DNA of 52,795 nt, taken from Pseudomonas sp. NFACC02. Lineage in GTDB: Bacteria > Pseudomonadota > Gammaproteobacteria > Pseudomonadales > Pseudomonadaceae. Positions 1 to 8,191 of the stretch are shown one piece after another. Positions within the stretch are counted from its first letter, which is position 1. Each line of letters opens with the position of its first letter. Location of the stretch: assembly GCF_900110765.1 (NCBI RefSeq), contig NZ_FOEO01000038.1:1-52795 (forward strand), written 5' to 3'. Under the pieces are notes generated by a model. The model was not told the DNA's origin. It was given only the letters and a program-made list of their open reading frames with translations, and did no database searches. The position numbers and the translations under genes were made by a program.

Positions 1-130
1 CCGGCTTGCTGGCGAAGGCGCCGGGTCAGACACTGATATGTTGAATGACCCACCGCATTCGCCACTGTCGTAACCTCCAGCGGCTCCCACAGGATCCGCG
101 TCGACTCACGAACCTGTGTCAGGCCCAGAC
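1..130 (-). repeat. Long intergenic repeat, 1.5 copies
   Basis: Bases 54-130 are, in reverse complement, the same unit as the tandem repeats at 18573-18826. Shared blocks include GTAACCTC, GGCTCCCACAGGATCC and TCACGAACCTGTGTC. Bases 1-20 match the other end of the unit (CCGGCTTGCTGGCGAA), so a second copy is cut by the window edge, and the spacer between them also resembles the spacer at 18671-18728. No gene is visible here. Confidence 0.75.
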
Positions 131-139
131 CTGTTGATC

Positions 140-243
140 GTTCCCACGCTCTGCGTGGGCATGCATTTCGTGACGCTCCGCGTCACACGGTGATGGACGC
201 GGAGCGTCCGGAGCGGTGCTCCCACGCGGAGCGTGGGAGCAAT
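140..243. repeat. Palindromic intergenic repeat (CGTGGGAGC type)
   Basis: Several overlapping inverted segments (TTCCCACGCTCTGCGTGGG, GACGCTCCGCGTC, CTCCCACGCGGAGCGTGGGAG) form strong hairpins. This is a second class of pseudomonad intergenic palindrome, distinct from the TAGGAGCGCGCTTGCC REPs found elsewhere in the window. It sits just past the trmA stop codon and could also help end that transcript. Confidence 0.7.
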
Positions 244-271
244 CAGTCCTGCAATTGTTTTATTCCAGCCA

Positions 272-1357
272 TCAACGCCGAACCAGCAACACACCTGACT
301 CCATGTGGTGGGTGTACGGAAACTGATCGAACAGCGCGCAGCGCTCGACCCGGTGGGTGTCATGTAGCTGGGCGATGTTGGCCGCCAGGGTTTCCGGGTT
401 GCAGGAGATGTACAGGATACGTTCGAAACGACGGGTGAGCTCGCAGGTGTCCGGGTCCATCCCCGCACGTGGCGGGTCGACGAAGACGCTGCCGAACTCG
501 TAGCTCTTCAAGTCCACACCGGCCAGACGGCGGAACGGGCGCACATCGTTCAGCGCTTCGGTCAGCTCTTCCGCCGACAGACGCACCAACGACACGTTGT
601 CCACAGCATTGTCCGCCAGGTTACTCAAGGCGGCGTTGACCGAGGTCTTGCTGATCTCGGTTGCCAGCACTTTGCGCACACGGGTCGCCAAGGGCAGGGT
701 GAAGTTGCCGTTGCCGCAGTAAAGCTCCAGCAGGTCATCCTCACGGTCGCCCAGTGCTTCGTATGCCCAATTGAGCATCTTCTGATTCACCTTGCCATTG
801 GGCTGAGTGAAGGCTCCCTCCGGCTGGCGGTAGCTGAACGTGCGCCCGGCGACCTCCAGTTCCTCGGTCACGTAATCGCGGCCGATGACCAGCCGTTGCC
901 CCTTGGAACGGCCGATCACGCTGACCTTCAAGTCCGCAGCCAGTTGCTCGGCTTCCAGCTTCCAGGCGTCATCGAGCGGGCGGTGGTAGCACAGCGTGAT
1001 CATGCCGTCGCCGGCCAGCGTGGTCAGGAAGTCGACCTGAAAAAGCTTGTGGTTGAGCGTCTTGCTGGCTTCCCAACGGCCACGCAGCATCGGCATCAGT
1101 GCGTTGATCTGCTCGCTTGCAATCGGGAAGTCGTTGATCAGGATCGGCGTGTATTTGTCGCCCGGTGTGAACATCGCATAGTGACGTTTGCCGTCGTCGC
1201 GCCACAGGCGAAATTCGGCGCGCAGGCGATAGTGCTCGCGCGGAGAGTCGAAGACCTGAGGTTCCGGCGCGTCGAACGGTTTCAGCAATTCGCGAAGACG
1301 ATCAGCTTTTTCATCGAGCTGACGGCCATAGCTCGCAGGGTCGAACGTACTGCTCAT
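272..1357 (-). CDS. trmA: tRNA (uracil-5-)-methyltransferase TrmA
   Basis: This 361-aa protein is the SAM-dependent enzyme that makes 5-methyluridine at position 54 of the tRNA T-loop. The C-terminal Rossmann methyltransferase domain shows the SAM motif LYCGNGNFTLPLA, the motif FVDPPRAGMD, and the nucleophile loop ISCNPETL with the catalytic cysteine. The length fits E. coli TrmA (366 aa), and no iron-sulfur cysteine cluster of the RumA/RlmD type is present, which separates it from the 23S rRNA paralogues. Its ATG overlaps the stop of the upstream purine permease by four bases (ATGA), so translation is probably coupled and the two genes share a transcript. The start is fixed by this overlap. 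Confidence 0.95.
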   Translation of the reverse strand: MSSTFDPASYGRQLDEKADRLRELLKPFDAPEPQVFDSPREHYRLRAEFRLWRDDGKRHYAMFTPGDKYTPILINDFPIASEQINALMPMLRGRWEASKTLNHKLFQVDFLTTLAGDGMITLCYHRPLDDAWKLEAEQLAADLKVSVIGRSKGQRLVIGRDYVTEELEVAGRTFSYRQPEGAFTQPNGKVNQKMLNWAYEALGDREDDLLELYCGNGNFTLPLATRVRKVLATEISKTSVNAALSNLADNAVDNVSLVRLSAEELTEALNDVRPFRRLAGVDLKSYEFGSVFVDPPRAGMDPDTCELTRRFERILYISCNPETLAANIAQLHDTHRVERCALFDQFPYTHHMESGVLLVRR

Positions 1358-2646
1358 GGATAGAAGCCCAGCTTGATGACGAACAGGATCGACAGCACGA
1401 CGAGCGCCGAATTCAGCTCACGGCCGCGGCCCGACAACAGCTTGATCACAGTCCATGAAATGAAGCCAAACGCGATGCCGTTGGCGATGGAGTAGGTGAA
1501 TGGCATCGCCAGTGCAGTGAGCACGACCGGCGCGGCTTCGGTGATGTCGTCCCAGTTGATTTCCGCCAGACCGGACGTCATCAGCACGGCCACGAACAGC
1601 AAGGCCGGGGCGGTGGCGAAGGCCGGAACACTGCCGGCCAGGGGCGCGAAAAACAGCGCCAGCAGGAACAGCACCGCGACCACGATAGCGGTCAGGCCGG
1701 TACGGCCGCCGGCACTGACGCCAGCGGCCGATTCGATGTAACTGGTGGTGGTCGAGGTGCCCAGCAGCGAACCGGCCATGGCGGCGGTGCTGTCGGCCAC
1801 CAGCGCACGGCCCATTTTCGGCATGTGGCCGTCTTTGCCCATCAGGCCCGCGCGCTTGGCGACGCCGATCAGCGTCCCTGAGTTATCGAACAGATCAACG
1901 AAGAGAAACGAGAAGATCACGCTGACCAGACCGATGTTCAAGGCTCCGGCGATGTCCAGTTGCAGGAAGGTCGGCGCCAGCGACGGCGGCATCGACACCA
2001 CACCGCCGAACGGCGAGAAGCCCATCAGGATCGAGACGATGGTCACAGCCAGAATCCCGATCAGCACTGCGCCCCGCACTTTCAAGGCTTCGAGCGCCAC
2101 GATCAACGCGAAACCCAGCGCTGCCAGCACGGGAGCCGGCTTGGCCAGGTCGCCCAGACCGACCATGGTGGCGGGATTGCTGACCACGATGTCGGCGTTG
2201 TGCAGGGCGATCAGCGCCAGGAACAGACCGATACCGGCCGCGATCGCCGAGCGCAGCGGCAGCGGAATACTGTTGATGATCCACTCGCGGATGCGAAAGA
2301 TCGACAGCAGGAAGAACATCACGGCAGAAATGAACACCGCACCCAGCGCCACTTGCCAGGTGTGTCCCATGTGCAGCACCACGGTGTACGTGAAGAACGC
2401 GTTCAACCCCATGCCCGGCGCCAGCGCGATCGGGTAGTTGGCGATCAGGCCCATGACCGTGGAGCCGATGGCGGCTGCCAGACAGGTCGCGACGAAGATG
2501 GCGCCTTTGTCCATGCCGGTCGCGCCGAGGATGCTCGGGTTGACGAACAGGATGTAGGCCATGGCCAGGAACGTCGTGACGCCGGCCAGGATTTCCGTGC
2601 GCACATTGGTGTTATGTGCCTTGAGTTGAAACAGCCGCTCCAGCAT
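1354..2646 (-). CDS. NCS2 purine permease (guanine/hypoxanthine type)
   Basis: This 430-aa inner-membrane protein has about twelve hydrophobic segments and belongs to the AzgA-like (PbuG/AdeQ/GhxP) branch of NCS2 nucleobase:proton symporters. Family signatures are the N-terminal AGVTTFLAMAYILFVNP, LAPGMGLNAFFTYTVV, FLFVDLFDNSGTLIGV and GTSTTTSYIESAAGVSAGGRTG. The reading frame stays open to 3243, but I chose the ATG at 2646 because GGGGAG lies six bases upstream and the protein then has the family's usual length. Likely substrates are adenine, guanine or hypoxanthine; sequence alone does not decide. It is followed by trmA with a four-base overlap, an arrangement I recall from PA4719-PA4720, and is divergent from the molybdoenzyme operon. 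Confidence 0.9.
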   Translation of the reverse strand: MLERLFQLKAHNTNVRTEILAGVTTFLAMAYILFVNPSILGATGMDKGAIFVATCLAAAIGSTVMGLIANYPIALAPGMGLNAFFTYTVVLHMGHTWQVALGAVFISAVMFFLLSIFRIREWIINSIPLPLRSAIAAGIGLFLALIALHNADIVVSNPATMVGLGDLAKPAPVLAALGFALIVALEALKVRGAVLIGILAVTIVSILMGFSPFGGVVSMPPSLAPTFLQLDIAGALNIGLVSVIFSFLFVDLFDNSGTLIGVAKRAGLMGKDGHMPKMGRALVADSTAAMAGSLLGTSTTTSYIESAAGVSAGGRTGLTAIVVAVLFLLALFFAPLAGSVPAFATAPALLFVAVLMTSGLAEINWDDITEAAPVVLTALAMPFTYSIANGIAFGFISWTVIKLLSGRGRELNSALVVLSILFVIKLGFYP

Positions 2647-2721
2647 GTGTGGCTCCCCGTGGCGCAATGCGCCATTGATGAAATCGACTAAAACAGCAAA
2701 GCACAGCTTGCCGAAACAGCT

Positions 2722-2738
2722 TGCACAAATTCTGCCAG
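2722..2738 (-). promoter_or_regulatory. Candidate sigma-54 promoter of the purine permease
   Basis: Read on the minus strand, the sequence is CTGGCAGAATTTGTGCA, with GG and GC separated by ten bases as in -24/-12 promoters and a good TGGCA at -24, but TGTGC rather than TTTGC at -12. It would start transcription near 2711, about 65 bases upstream of the permease ATG. A motif this loose arises by chance, so this is a suggestion only. Confidence 0.3.
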
Positions 2739-2935
2739 TCGCAAAAAGCCGCGCATCATACCAGCGTCCCCCGTGAAAGGCTGCTGACGTTGATCGGCAG
2801 GGAAATAGTCGGTGCGCTGGGGGCCGCGAGCCCGACACGCTCATCACAAACCCTGAACGTTTAGGAAAATCTGCAAGTCGTACCTCTGGAGACGCAGATT
2901 GACTGCGCAGACGTGTACCTAACGTGAGGTTTGCC

Positions 2936-3469
2936 ATGAGCGAGACAACTGACCTGGCCTTCGCAGAGCATTCCATTGCTCTGACGCTAAATGGCCAGCC
3001 GAGACAATTGAACGTGCAACCGTGGGCCACGCTGCTGGATGTGTTGCGTGAGCAACTGGACCTGGTGGGCACCAAAAAAGGGTGTGACCACGGACAGTGT
3101 GGCGCCTGCACGGTGCTGCGCGATGGCAAACGGGTCAATGCGTGCCTGACGCTGGCGATCATGTGCGATGGCGCCGAGTTGACGACCATCGAAGGTCTGG
3201 CGGATGGCGACACCTTGCACCCGATGCAGCAGGCGTTCATCAAGCACGACGCATTTCAGTGCGGGTACTGCACGCCGGGTCAGATTTGTTCGGCGGTAGG
3301 GCTGGCCAACGAAGGTCGGGCGCAAACCCCTGACCAGATCAAAGAGCTGATGAGCGGCAACCTCTGCCGTTGCGGCGCCTACACCAATATTCTCGCGGCG
3401 GTCGAAGAAGCGTTGCCGCAGTCCGCCGCCCAGGCATCGGTGGTCAGTGAGGGAGGGATCGACGCATGA
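2936..3469 (+). CDS. paoA: Molybdenum oxidoreductase, [2Fe-2S] subunit (PaoA/YagT-like)
   Basis: This 177-aa small subunit of a xanthine-oxidase-family enzyme carries electrons from the molybdenum centre to FAD. An N-terminal plant-type ferredoxin fold holds the first cluster (GCDHGQCGACTV, then NAC), and the C-terminal helical bundle holds the second (CGYCTPGQ and LCRCGAY). The ATG at 2936 is preferred over the GTG at 2924 because GAGG lies just ahead of it. Unlike E. coli PaoA, no twin-arginine signal precedes the ferredoxin domain, so the complex is probably cytoplasmic. The stop overlaps the next gene's start. A substrate cannot be assigned from this subunit. Confidence 0.85.
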   Translation: MSETTDLAFAEHSIALTLNGQPRQLNVQPWATLLDVLREQLDLVGTKKGCDHGQCGACTVLRDGKRVNACLTLAIMCDGAELTTIEGLADGDTLHPMQQAFIKHDAFQCGYCTPGQICSAVGLANEGRAQTPDQIKELMSGNLCRCGAYTNILAAVEEALPQSAAQASVVSEGGIDA

Positions 3470-4452
3470 ATCCTTTCCATTACAGCAAGCCCGTCGACGT
3501 CAGTCAGGCGATCAGCCTGGCCGGAGCGGCCAGCCGTTTTATTGCGGGCGGCACCAACCTGCTGGACCTGATGAAAGAAAACGTCGCCCGGCCTGAGCAC
3601 TTGATCGATATCACCGGCCTGCCCCTGAAGGACGTCCGGGAAACGGCCAACGGCGGCCTCATGATTGGCGCGTTGGTGAGCAACGCCGACCTGGCGTGGC
3701 ATCCCTTGGTCGAAGCGCGTTATCCATTGCTGTCCCAAGCCATCCTGGCGGGCGCCTCGCCTCAGTTGCGTAACATGGCCAGCACGGGCGGGAATCTGCT
3801 CCAACGCACCCGTTGTTACTACTTTTATGACGCGGCGGTGCCCTGCAACAAGCGCGAGCCGGGGAGCGGATGCCCGGCCAAGGACGGCCTCAACCGGATT
3901 CACGCGATCCTTGGCGCCAGCGACAACTGCGTCGCCACTCATCCATCGGACATGTGCGTGGCGCTGGCCGCGCTGGACGCGGTGGTGCATGTGGAAGGTC
4001 GCGGCGGCAAGCGCACCATTGAATTCGCTGACTTTCACCGGCTCCCGGAAGACGCCCCTCAGCGCGACAATCAATTGGCCGATGATGAATTGATTACCGC
4101 CATTGAACTGCCGCCCCAAGGGTTCGTTGAGCACAGCCACTACCTGAAGATCCGCGATCGTGCATCCTACGCCTTTGCGTTGGTGTCAGTGGCGGCCGCT
4201 CTCGAGCTGGACGGCGACATCATTCGAGACGTGCGCTTGGCCCTGGGCGGCGTGGCGCACAAGCCTTGGCGCGACAAGGCGGTCGAGCAGACCCTTAAAG
4301 GGCAACCCGTGTCCCGGGAAAATTTCGTGGCGGCTGCCGAAGCCATGCTGCGTGACGCCAGGCCGCTCGAGCACAACGCCTTCAAGATCAAGCTGGCGCA
4401 GCGCGCTATCGTCCGTGCGCTCAGCGACGCGGCAACCGGAGGTAAAGCCTGA
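3466..4452 (+). CDS. paoB: Molybdenum oxidoreductase, FAD subunit (PaoB/YagS-like)
   Basis: This 328-aa protein has the FAD-binding PCMH fold of the CO dehydrogenase medium subunit. The N-terminal AGGTNLLDLMK binds the pyrophosphate of FAD, and MASTGGNLLQRTRC follows. Cysteines 117, 127, 136 and 155 (C-x9-C-x8-C-x18-C) form the kind of insertion that in E. coli PaoB carries an extra [4Fe-4S] cluster, which argues for the PaoABC/YagTSR subfamily over xanthine dehydrogenase. The gene overlaps paoA by four bases (ATGA), and its last base is the first base of paoC, so the three are one translationally coupled unit. Confidence 0.87.
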   Translation: MNPFHYSKPVDVSQAISLAGAASRFIAGGTNLLDLMKENVARPEHLIDITGLPLKDVRETANGGLMIGALVSNADLAWHPLVEARYPLLSQAILAGASPQLRNMASTGGNLLQRTRCYYFYDAAVPCNKREPGSGCPAKDGLNRIHAILGASDNCVATHPSDMCVALAALDAVVHVEGRGGKRTIEFADFHRLPEDAPQRDNQLADDELITAIELPPQGFVEHSHYLKIRDRASYAFALVSVAAALELDGDIIRDVRLALGGVAHKPWRDKAVEQTLKGQPVSRENFVAAAEAMLRDARPLEHNAFKIKLAQRAIVRALSDAATGGKA

Positions 4453-6671
4453 TGAATGCGAAAATCAATCCACCCGGCCAAGTGTCGCCTGTCGGACAAC
4501 CGCTGGATCGCGTCGACGGTCACCTGAAAGTCACCGGGCAGGCACGCTACGCCGGTGAATACCCCAAGACCGGTCTGCTGCACGGCAGCGTGGTCTCCAG
4601 CAACATTGCTCGCGGTCGTGTGCTGCACATCGATGCTTCGCAAGCGCTCCAGGTTCCCGGCGTCGTCGCGGTCATCGATCACACCAATCGGCCGCATGTC
4701 GCCAGTTATGACGAGGACTACGAAGACGCGGACTCGGCAGAAGGCTCCCCGTTCCGGCCGTTGTACAACGACCGTGTGCTATACAGTGGTCAGCCGTTGG
4801 CGCTGGTGGTGGCCGACACCCTTGAGATCGCGCGACATGCCGGATCGCTGGTGCGCATCGAGTACGAAACCGACGCTCATCAGACCGACTTGAGCGCAGT
4901 GCAGGACGAGGCACACACCGCACCGGCTGAAACGCCCAAACCACGCGGCGATTTCCCGACTGCTTTTTCCCAGGCGGCGGTGACGGTGGATGCTCGCTAC
5001 AGCACACCTAATGAGCACCACAACCCGATGGAGCCGCACGCCTCGACCGTGATGTATCAGGATGACGGCAGTCTTGAGATCCATGACAAGACGCAAGGTA
5101 CACAGAACTGCCAGGACTACCTGCACAAGGTGTTCGGCCTGGAGAAGGACAGGATTCGCATCCTTGCAGCGTTTGTCGGCGGCGCATTTGGCTCCGGCTT
5201 GCGCCCGCAGTACCAACTGCCGTTGGCCGTCATGGCGGCGCTGCATCTCAAGCGGTCGGTCCGCGTTACCCTCACGCGCCAGCAGATGTTCACGTTCGGC
5301 TATCGCCCCCACACGTTGCAGCATCTGCGATTGGGTGCCACTGCCGAGGGTCGCTTGGTGGCGGTCGGGCACGACGTGATCGGCCAGACGTCGCGCTTCG
5401 AGGACTTCACCGAGCACGTCGTCGAGTGGAGCGGCATGCTTTACGCCTGCGATAACGTCCAGCTGACCTACAAGCTGGCGCCGCTGGACGTCTACACGCC
5501 GCTGGACATGCGGGCGCCGGGCGCGACGTCAGGCATGGTCGGGCTGGAGTGTGCGCTGGATGAGTTGGCGTGTGCGGCCGGTGTCGACCCGGTGCAATTG
5601 CGCGCGATCAATTTTGCAGAGCGCAACGGTAACGAAGGCAAGCCTTACTCCAGTAAAGAATTGCTGGCTTGTTATGAGCAAGGGGCCGAGCGTTTCGGCT
5701 GGAGCGAGCGTAATCCCGAGCCACGCAGCATGCGCGAAGGTCGGCAACTGATCGGTTGGGGCATGGCCGGTGGCGTGTGGGAAGCCATGCAGATGAAAGC
5801 CAGCGCCAAGGCCAGCGTCGACAGCAGCGGCAAGCTGACTGTCAGCAGTGCGACCACCGACATCGGGACCGGCACGTACACGGTCATGACGCAGATTGCG
5901 GCTGAAGCGGCGGGCATGCTGCCGCAGGACGTTACCTTCGTACTGGGTGACTCTTCGTTGCCGACGGCTCCACTCCAGGGCGGCTCGTTTACTGTCTCCT
6001 CCGTCGGTACTGCCGTGCAGCAAGCGTGCCGTGCGTTGCGCGCCAAACTGCTGGATGCCGTGCGCATGGCGCACCCGGAATTCGCGGTCGTGGACATGCA
6101 CGAAGTCGAGTTCGGCGACGGGCAACTGAACGTACGCGGACAACGGTTTTCCTACGCAGACATTGTCCGTCAGTCGTCACACGAGACACTGGAAGTACAG
6201 GTCGACGCCGAGCCAGACGAGAAACGCGAAGGGTATTCGACGGCGACTCACTCGGCGGTATTCGTCGAAGTGCTGGTCGATGAAGACCTGGGCACCATTC
6301 GCGTCAACCGTGTGGTAAGTGCCGTGGCTGCTGGTCGCGTGGTCAATCCCAAAACGGCACGCAGCCAGATCCTCGGCGGCGTGGTGTGGGGCATCAGCCA
6401 GGCCATGCAGGAAGAGACTCAGACCGATCAGCACCTGGGCCGCTTCATGAACCACAGCCTGGCCGAATACCACATCCCGGTGAACGCGGACATTGGCGAC
6501 ATTGACGTGCTGTTCGTTGAGGAAAACGACGACATCGTCAACGAACTGGGTTCCAAGGGCGTGGGTGAAATCGGCATCGTCGGTGTGGCGTCGGCGATTG
6601 CCAATGCGATTTATCACGCGACCGGGAAGCGAGTGAGGGATTTCCCGATTACGCTCGATAAGGTGCTTTGA
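4452..6671 (+). CDS. paoC: Molybdenum oxidoreductase, catalytic subunit (PaoC/YagR-like)
   Basis: This 739-aa large subunit binds the molybdopterin cofactor and hydroxylates an aldehyde or N-heterocycle. The N-terminal aldehyde-oxidase a/b hammerhead domain (DGHLKVTGQARYAGEY) is followed by cofactor loops GGAFGSGLRPQYQ, LDMRAPGAT and QGGSFTVSSVGTAVQ. The conserved base glutamate is in GVGEIGIVG (Glu706). The length matches E. coli PaoC (732 aa). No XdhC/PaoD-type cofactor insertion gene follows; the operon stops here and a REP element comes next. An aromatic or aliphatic aldehyde is the family expectation. The divergent purine permease raises a purine substrate as an alternative, which I consider less likely. 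Confidence 0.87.
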   Translation: MNAKINPPGQVSPVGQPLDRVDGHLKVTGQARYAGEYPKTGLLHGSVVSSNIARGRVLHIDASQALQVPGVVAVIDHTNRPHVASYDEDYEDADSAEGSPFRPLYNDRVLYSGQPLALVVADTLEIARHAGSLVRIEYETDAHQTDLSAVQDEAHTAPAETPKPRGDFPTAFSQAAVTVDARYSTPNEHHNPMEPHASTVMYQDDGSLEIHDKTQGTQNCQDYLHKVFGLEKDRIRILAAFVGGAFGSGLRPQYQLPLAVMAALHLKRSVRVTLTRQQMFTFGYRPHTLQHLRLGATAEGRLVAVGHDVIGQTSRFEDFTEHVVEWSGMLYACDNVQLTYKLAPLDVYTPLDMRAPGATSGMVGLECALDELACAAGVDPVQLRAINFAERNGNEGKPYSSKELLACYEQGAERFGWSERNPEPRSMREGRQLIGWGMAGGVWEAMQMKASAKASVDSSGKLTVSSATTDIGTGTYTVMTQIAAEAAGMLPQDVTFVLGDSSLPTAPLQGGSFTVSSVGTAVQQACRALRAKLLDAVRMAHPEFAVVDMHEVEFGDGQLNVRGQRFSYADIVRQSSHETLEVQVDAEPDEKREGYSTATHSAVFVEVLVDEDLGTIRVNRVVSAVAAGRVVNPKTARSQILGGVVWGISQAMQEETQTDQHLGRFMNHSLAEYHIPVNADIGDIDVLFVEENDDIVNELGSKGVGEIGIVGVASAIANAIYHATGKRVRDFPITLDKVL

Positions 6672-6719
6672 TGCCTGGGTTCGAGGTTTGCCAATATCGC
6701 GTGGCAAACCCCTGATCCT

Positions 6720-6809
6720 GTGGGAGTGAGCTTGCTCACGAAAGCGGATGTCCGGGCGCTGAATAGGCGACGGGTGTACCGGCCTCTTCGCGAGCAAGCC
6801 CACTCCCAC
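6720..6809. repeat. REP/BIME palindrome pair
   Basis: Two inverted REP heads (GTGGGAGTGAGCTTGCTCACG and, inverted, GCGAGCAAGCCCACTCCCAC) flank a short spacer. This is the usual pseudomonad BIME, placed just past the paoC stop. The rest of the gap up to 7045 contains nothing I can identify. Confidence 0.85.
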
Positions 6810-7044
6810 TGAATATTCGTCGGGGCGCTACAGTGGGCATCGACGACACCGCCTTTTTGTCAACTCTGCAAATCTTCCAATGTCGCCCCAGTGCAACCAC
6901 AGGTCGCGCTGGTGCGCTTCGTCAGCAAGGCGGCTGCGTAATTTGCTCCCACGCGACAGCATTCGAACTGTCGTGGGTCTTGAAGCCTTAGAAAAACTGC
7001 CGAAAAGAGCTGAATAAAATAACGAGCCGACCCGAGGAGCACGC

Positions 7045-7986
7045 ATGAAGAGATTTATTCGTCAGATCAGTTGCGGTGTGTTGATGCTGAGCAGTACCGC
7101 CTTGATGGCCGCTGAGCCGGCCAAATGCCAGAGCGTGCGGATGGGCGTGGTCAATTGGACCGACGTGATCGCGACCAGTGCGGTGGCTGAAGTGCTGCTG
7201 CAAAACATGGGTTACGACGTCAAGCAGACCAGTGCGGCGCAGCAGATTATCTTCGGCGGCTTGCGCGATGACCGACTCGATGTGTTTCTGGGGTACTGGA
7301 AGCCGGCGATGGACAAGAACATCGCACCGTTCGTGGCTGCCAATCAGGTCAAGGTTTTCGACACACCGAGCATGAGTGATGCTCAGGCGACGCTGGCCGT
7401 GCCTCAATACGTTGCCGATGGCGGGCTGAAGACCTTCGCCGATATCGCCAAATTCAAGGACAAGCTGGGCGGCAAAATCTACGGGATCGAGCCAGGCACC
7501 GGGGCCAATGCCAACATCAAGGGGATGATCGAGAAGAATCAGTTCGGCCTGGGTGGCTTCCAGTTGGTGGAATCGGGCGAAGCGGGCATGCTCGCCGCCG
7601 TGCAGCGTGCGGTCAAGCGTAACGAGTGGGTGGTGTTCGTGGGCTGGACCCCCCACCCGATGAACATCAACATGAAGATCGCCTACCTGACCGGCAGCGA
7701 AGACGTGTTCGGTCCGCACGAAGGCGCGGCCACCGTGTCGGTGGTCACTGCTCCGGATTACGCAACGCGTTGCCCGAACGTGAACAAGCTGCTGAGCAAC
7801 CTGAAGTTCACGGCCGCTCAGGAAAGTCAGATGATGGTGCCGATCATGGACCGCAAGGCGCCGAACGACGTCGCCAAACAGTGGCTCAAGGACCATCCTG
7901 AAGACATGAAACGCTGGCTGAATGGCGTCACCACGTTCGATGGCAAGGACGCAGAGACGGCGGTGCAGGTCGCGGTCAATAAATAA
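7045..7986 (+). CDS. Choline/glycine-betaine ABC transporter substrate-binding protein
   Basis: This 313-aa periplasmic protein has a Sec signal peptide (KRFIRQ, hydrophobic core, cleavage near ALMA-AEP at residue 22). It belongs to the OpuAC family, closest in feel to choline-binding ChoX/BetX: NWTDVIATSAVAEVLLQNMGY at the N-terminus, FLGYWKPAMD, GIEPGTGANANI and FVGWTPHPMN supply aromatic residues expected in a quaternary-ammonium cage. No permease or ATPase genes flank it, so it probably feeds a transporter core encoded elsewhere, as I recall for orphan binding proteins in P. aeruginosa and P. syringae. The ATG has GAGG upstream (CCGAGGAGC). Confidence 0.88.
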   Translation: MKRFIRQISCGVLMLSSTALMAAEPAKCQSVRMGVVNWTDVIATSAVAEVLLQNMGYDVKQTSAAQQIIFGGLRDDRLDVFLGYWKPAMDKNIAPFVAANQVKVFDTPSMSDAQATLAVPQYVADGGLKTFADIAKFKDKLGGKIYGIEPGTGANANIKGMIEKNQFGLGGFQLVESGEAGMLAAVQRAVKRNEWVVFVGWTPHPMNINMKIAYLTGSEDVFGPHEGAATVSVVTAPDYATRCPNVNKLLSNLKFTAAQESQMMVPIMDRKAPNDVAKQWLKDHPEDMKRWLNGVTTFDGKDAETAVQVAVNK

Positions 7987-8033
7987 GCCGCAGGTGTGAT
8001 TCGTTCGGTCCCGAGTGGGCCGCGTGCTTACCT

Positions 8034-8123
8034 TGTGGGAGCGAACTCATTCGCGAGTCGTCAGTGCAGTCGCTTCGTCCATGGCGACCGGACTACCGAA
8101 TCGCGGGCTTGTTCGGTCCCACA
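8034..8123. repeat. REP/BIME palindrome pair
   Basis: Inverted heads TGTGGGAGCGAACTCATTCG and CGCGGGCTTGTTCGGTCCCACA flank about 50 bases. The element fills the gap between the binding-protein gene and the esterase. Confidence 0.8.
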
Positions 8124-8191
8124 ATGCTCCCGCCCGTCACCGGCCAGGCCACTCTCTCGATCCCGGCGGTTCCGACGGGCAGGAGCCACAC

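Noticed and set aside
1354..3243. The full 629-codon frame as a permease with a long N-terminal extension
   Set aside because: The extra 199 residues lack hydrophobic or family sequence and overlap the divergent paoA gene; GGGGAG marks the ATG at 2646.
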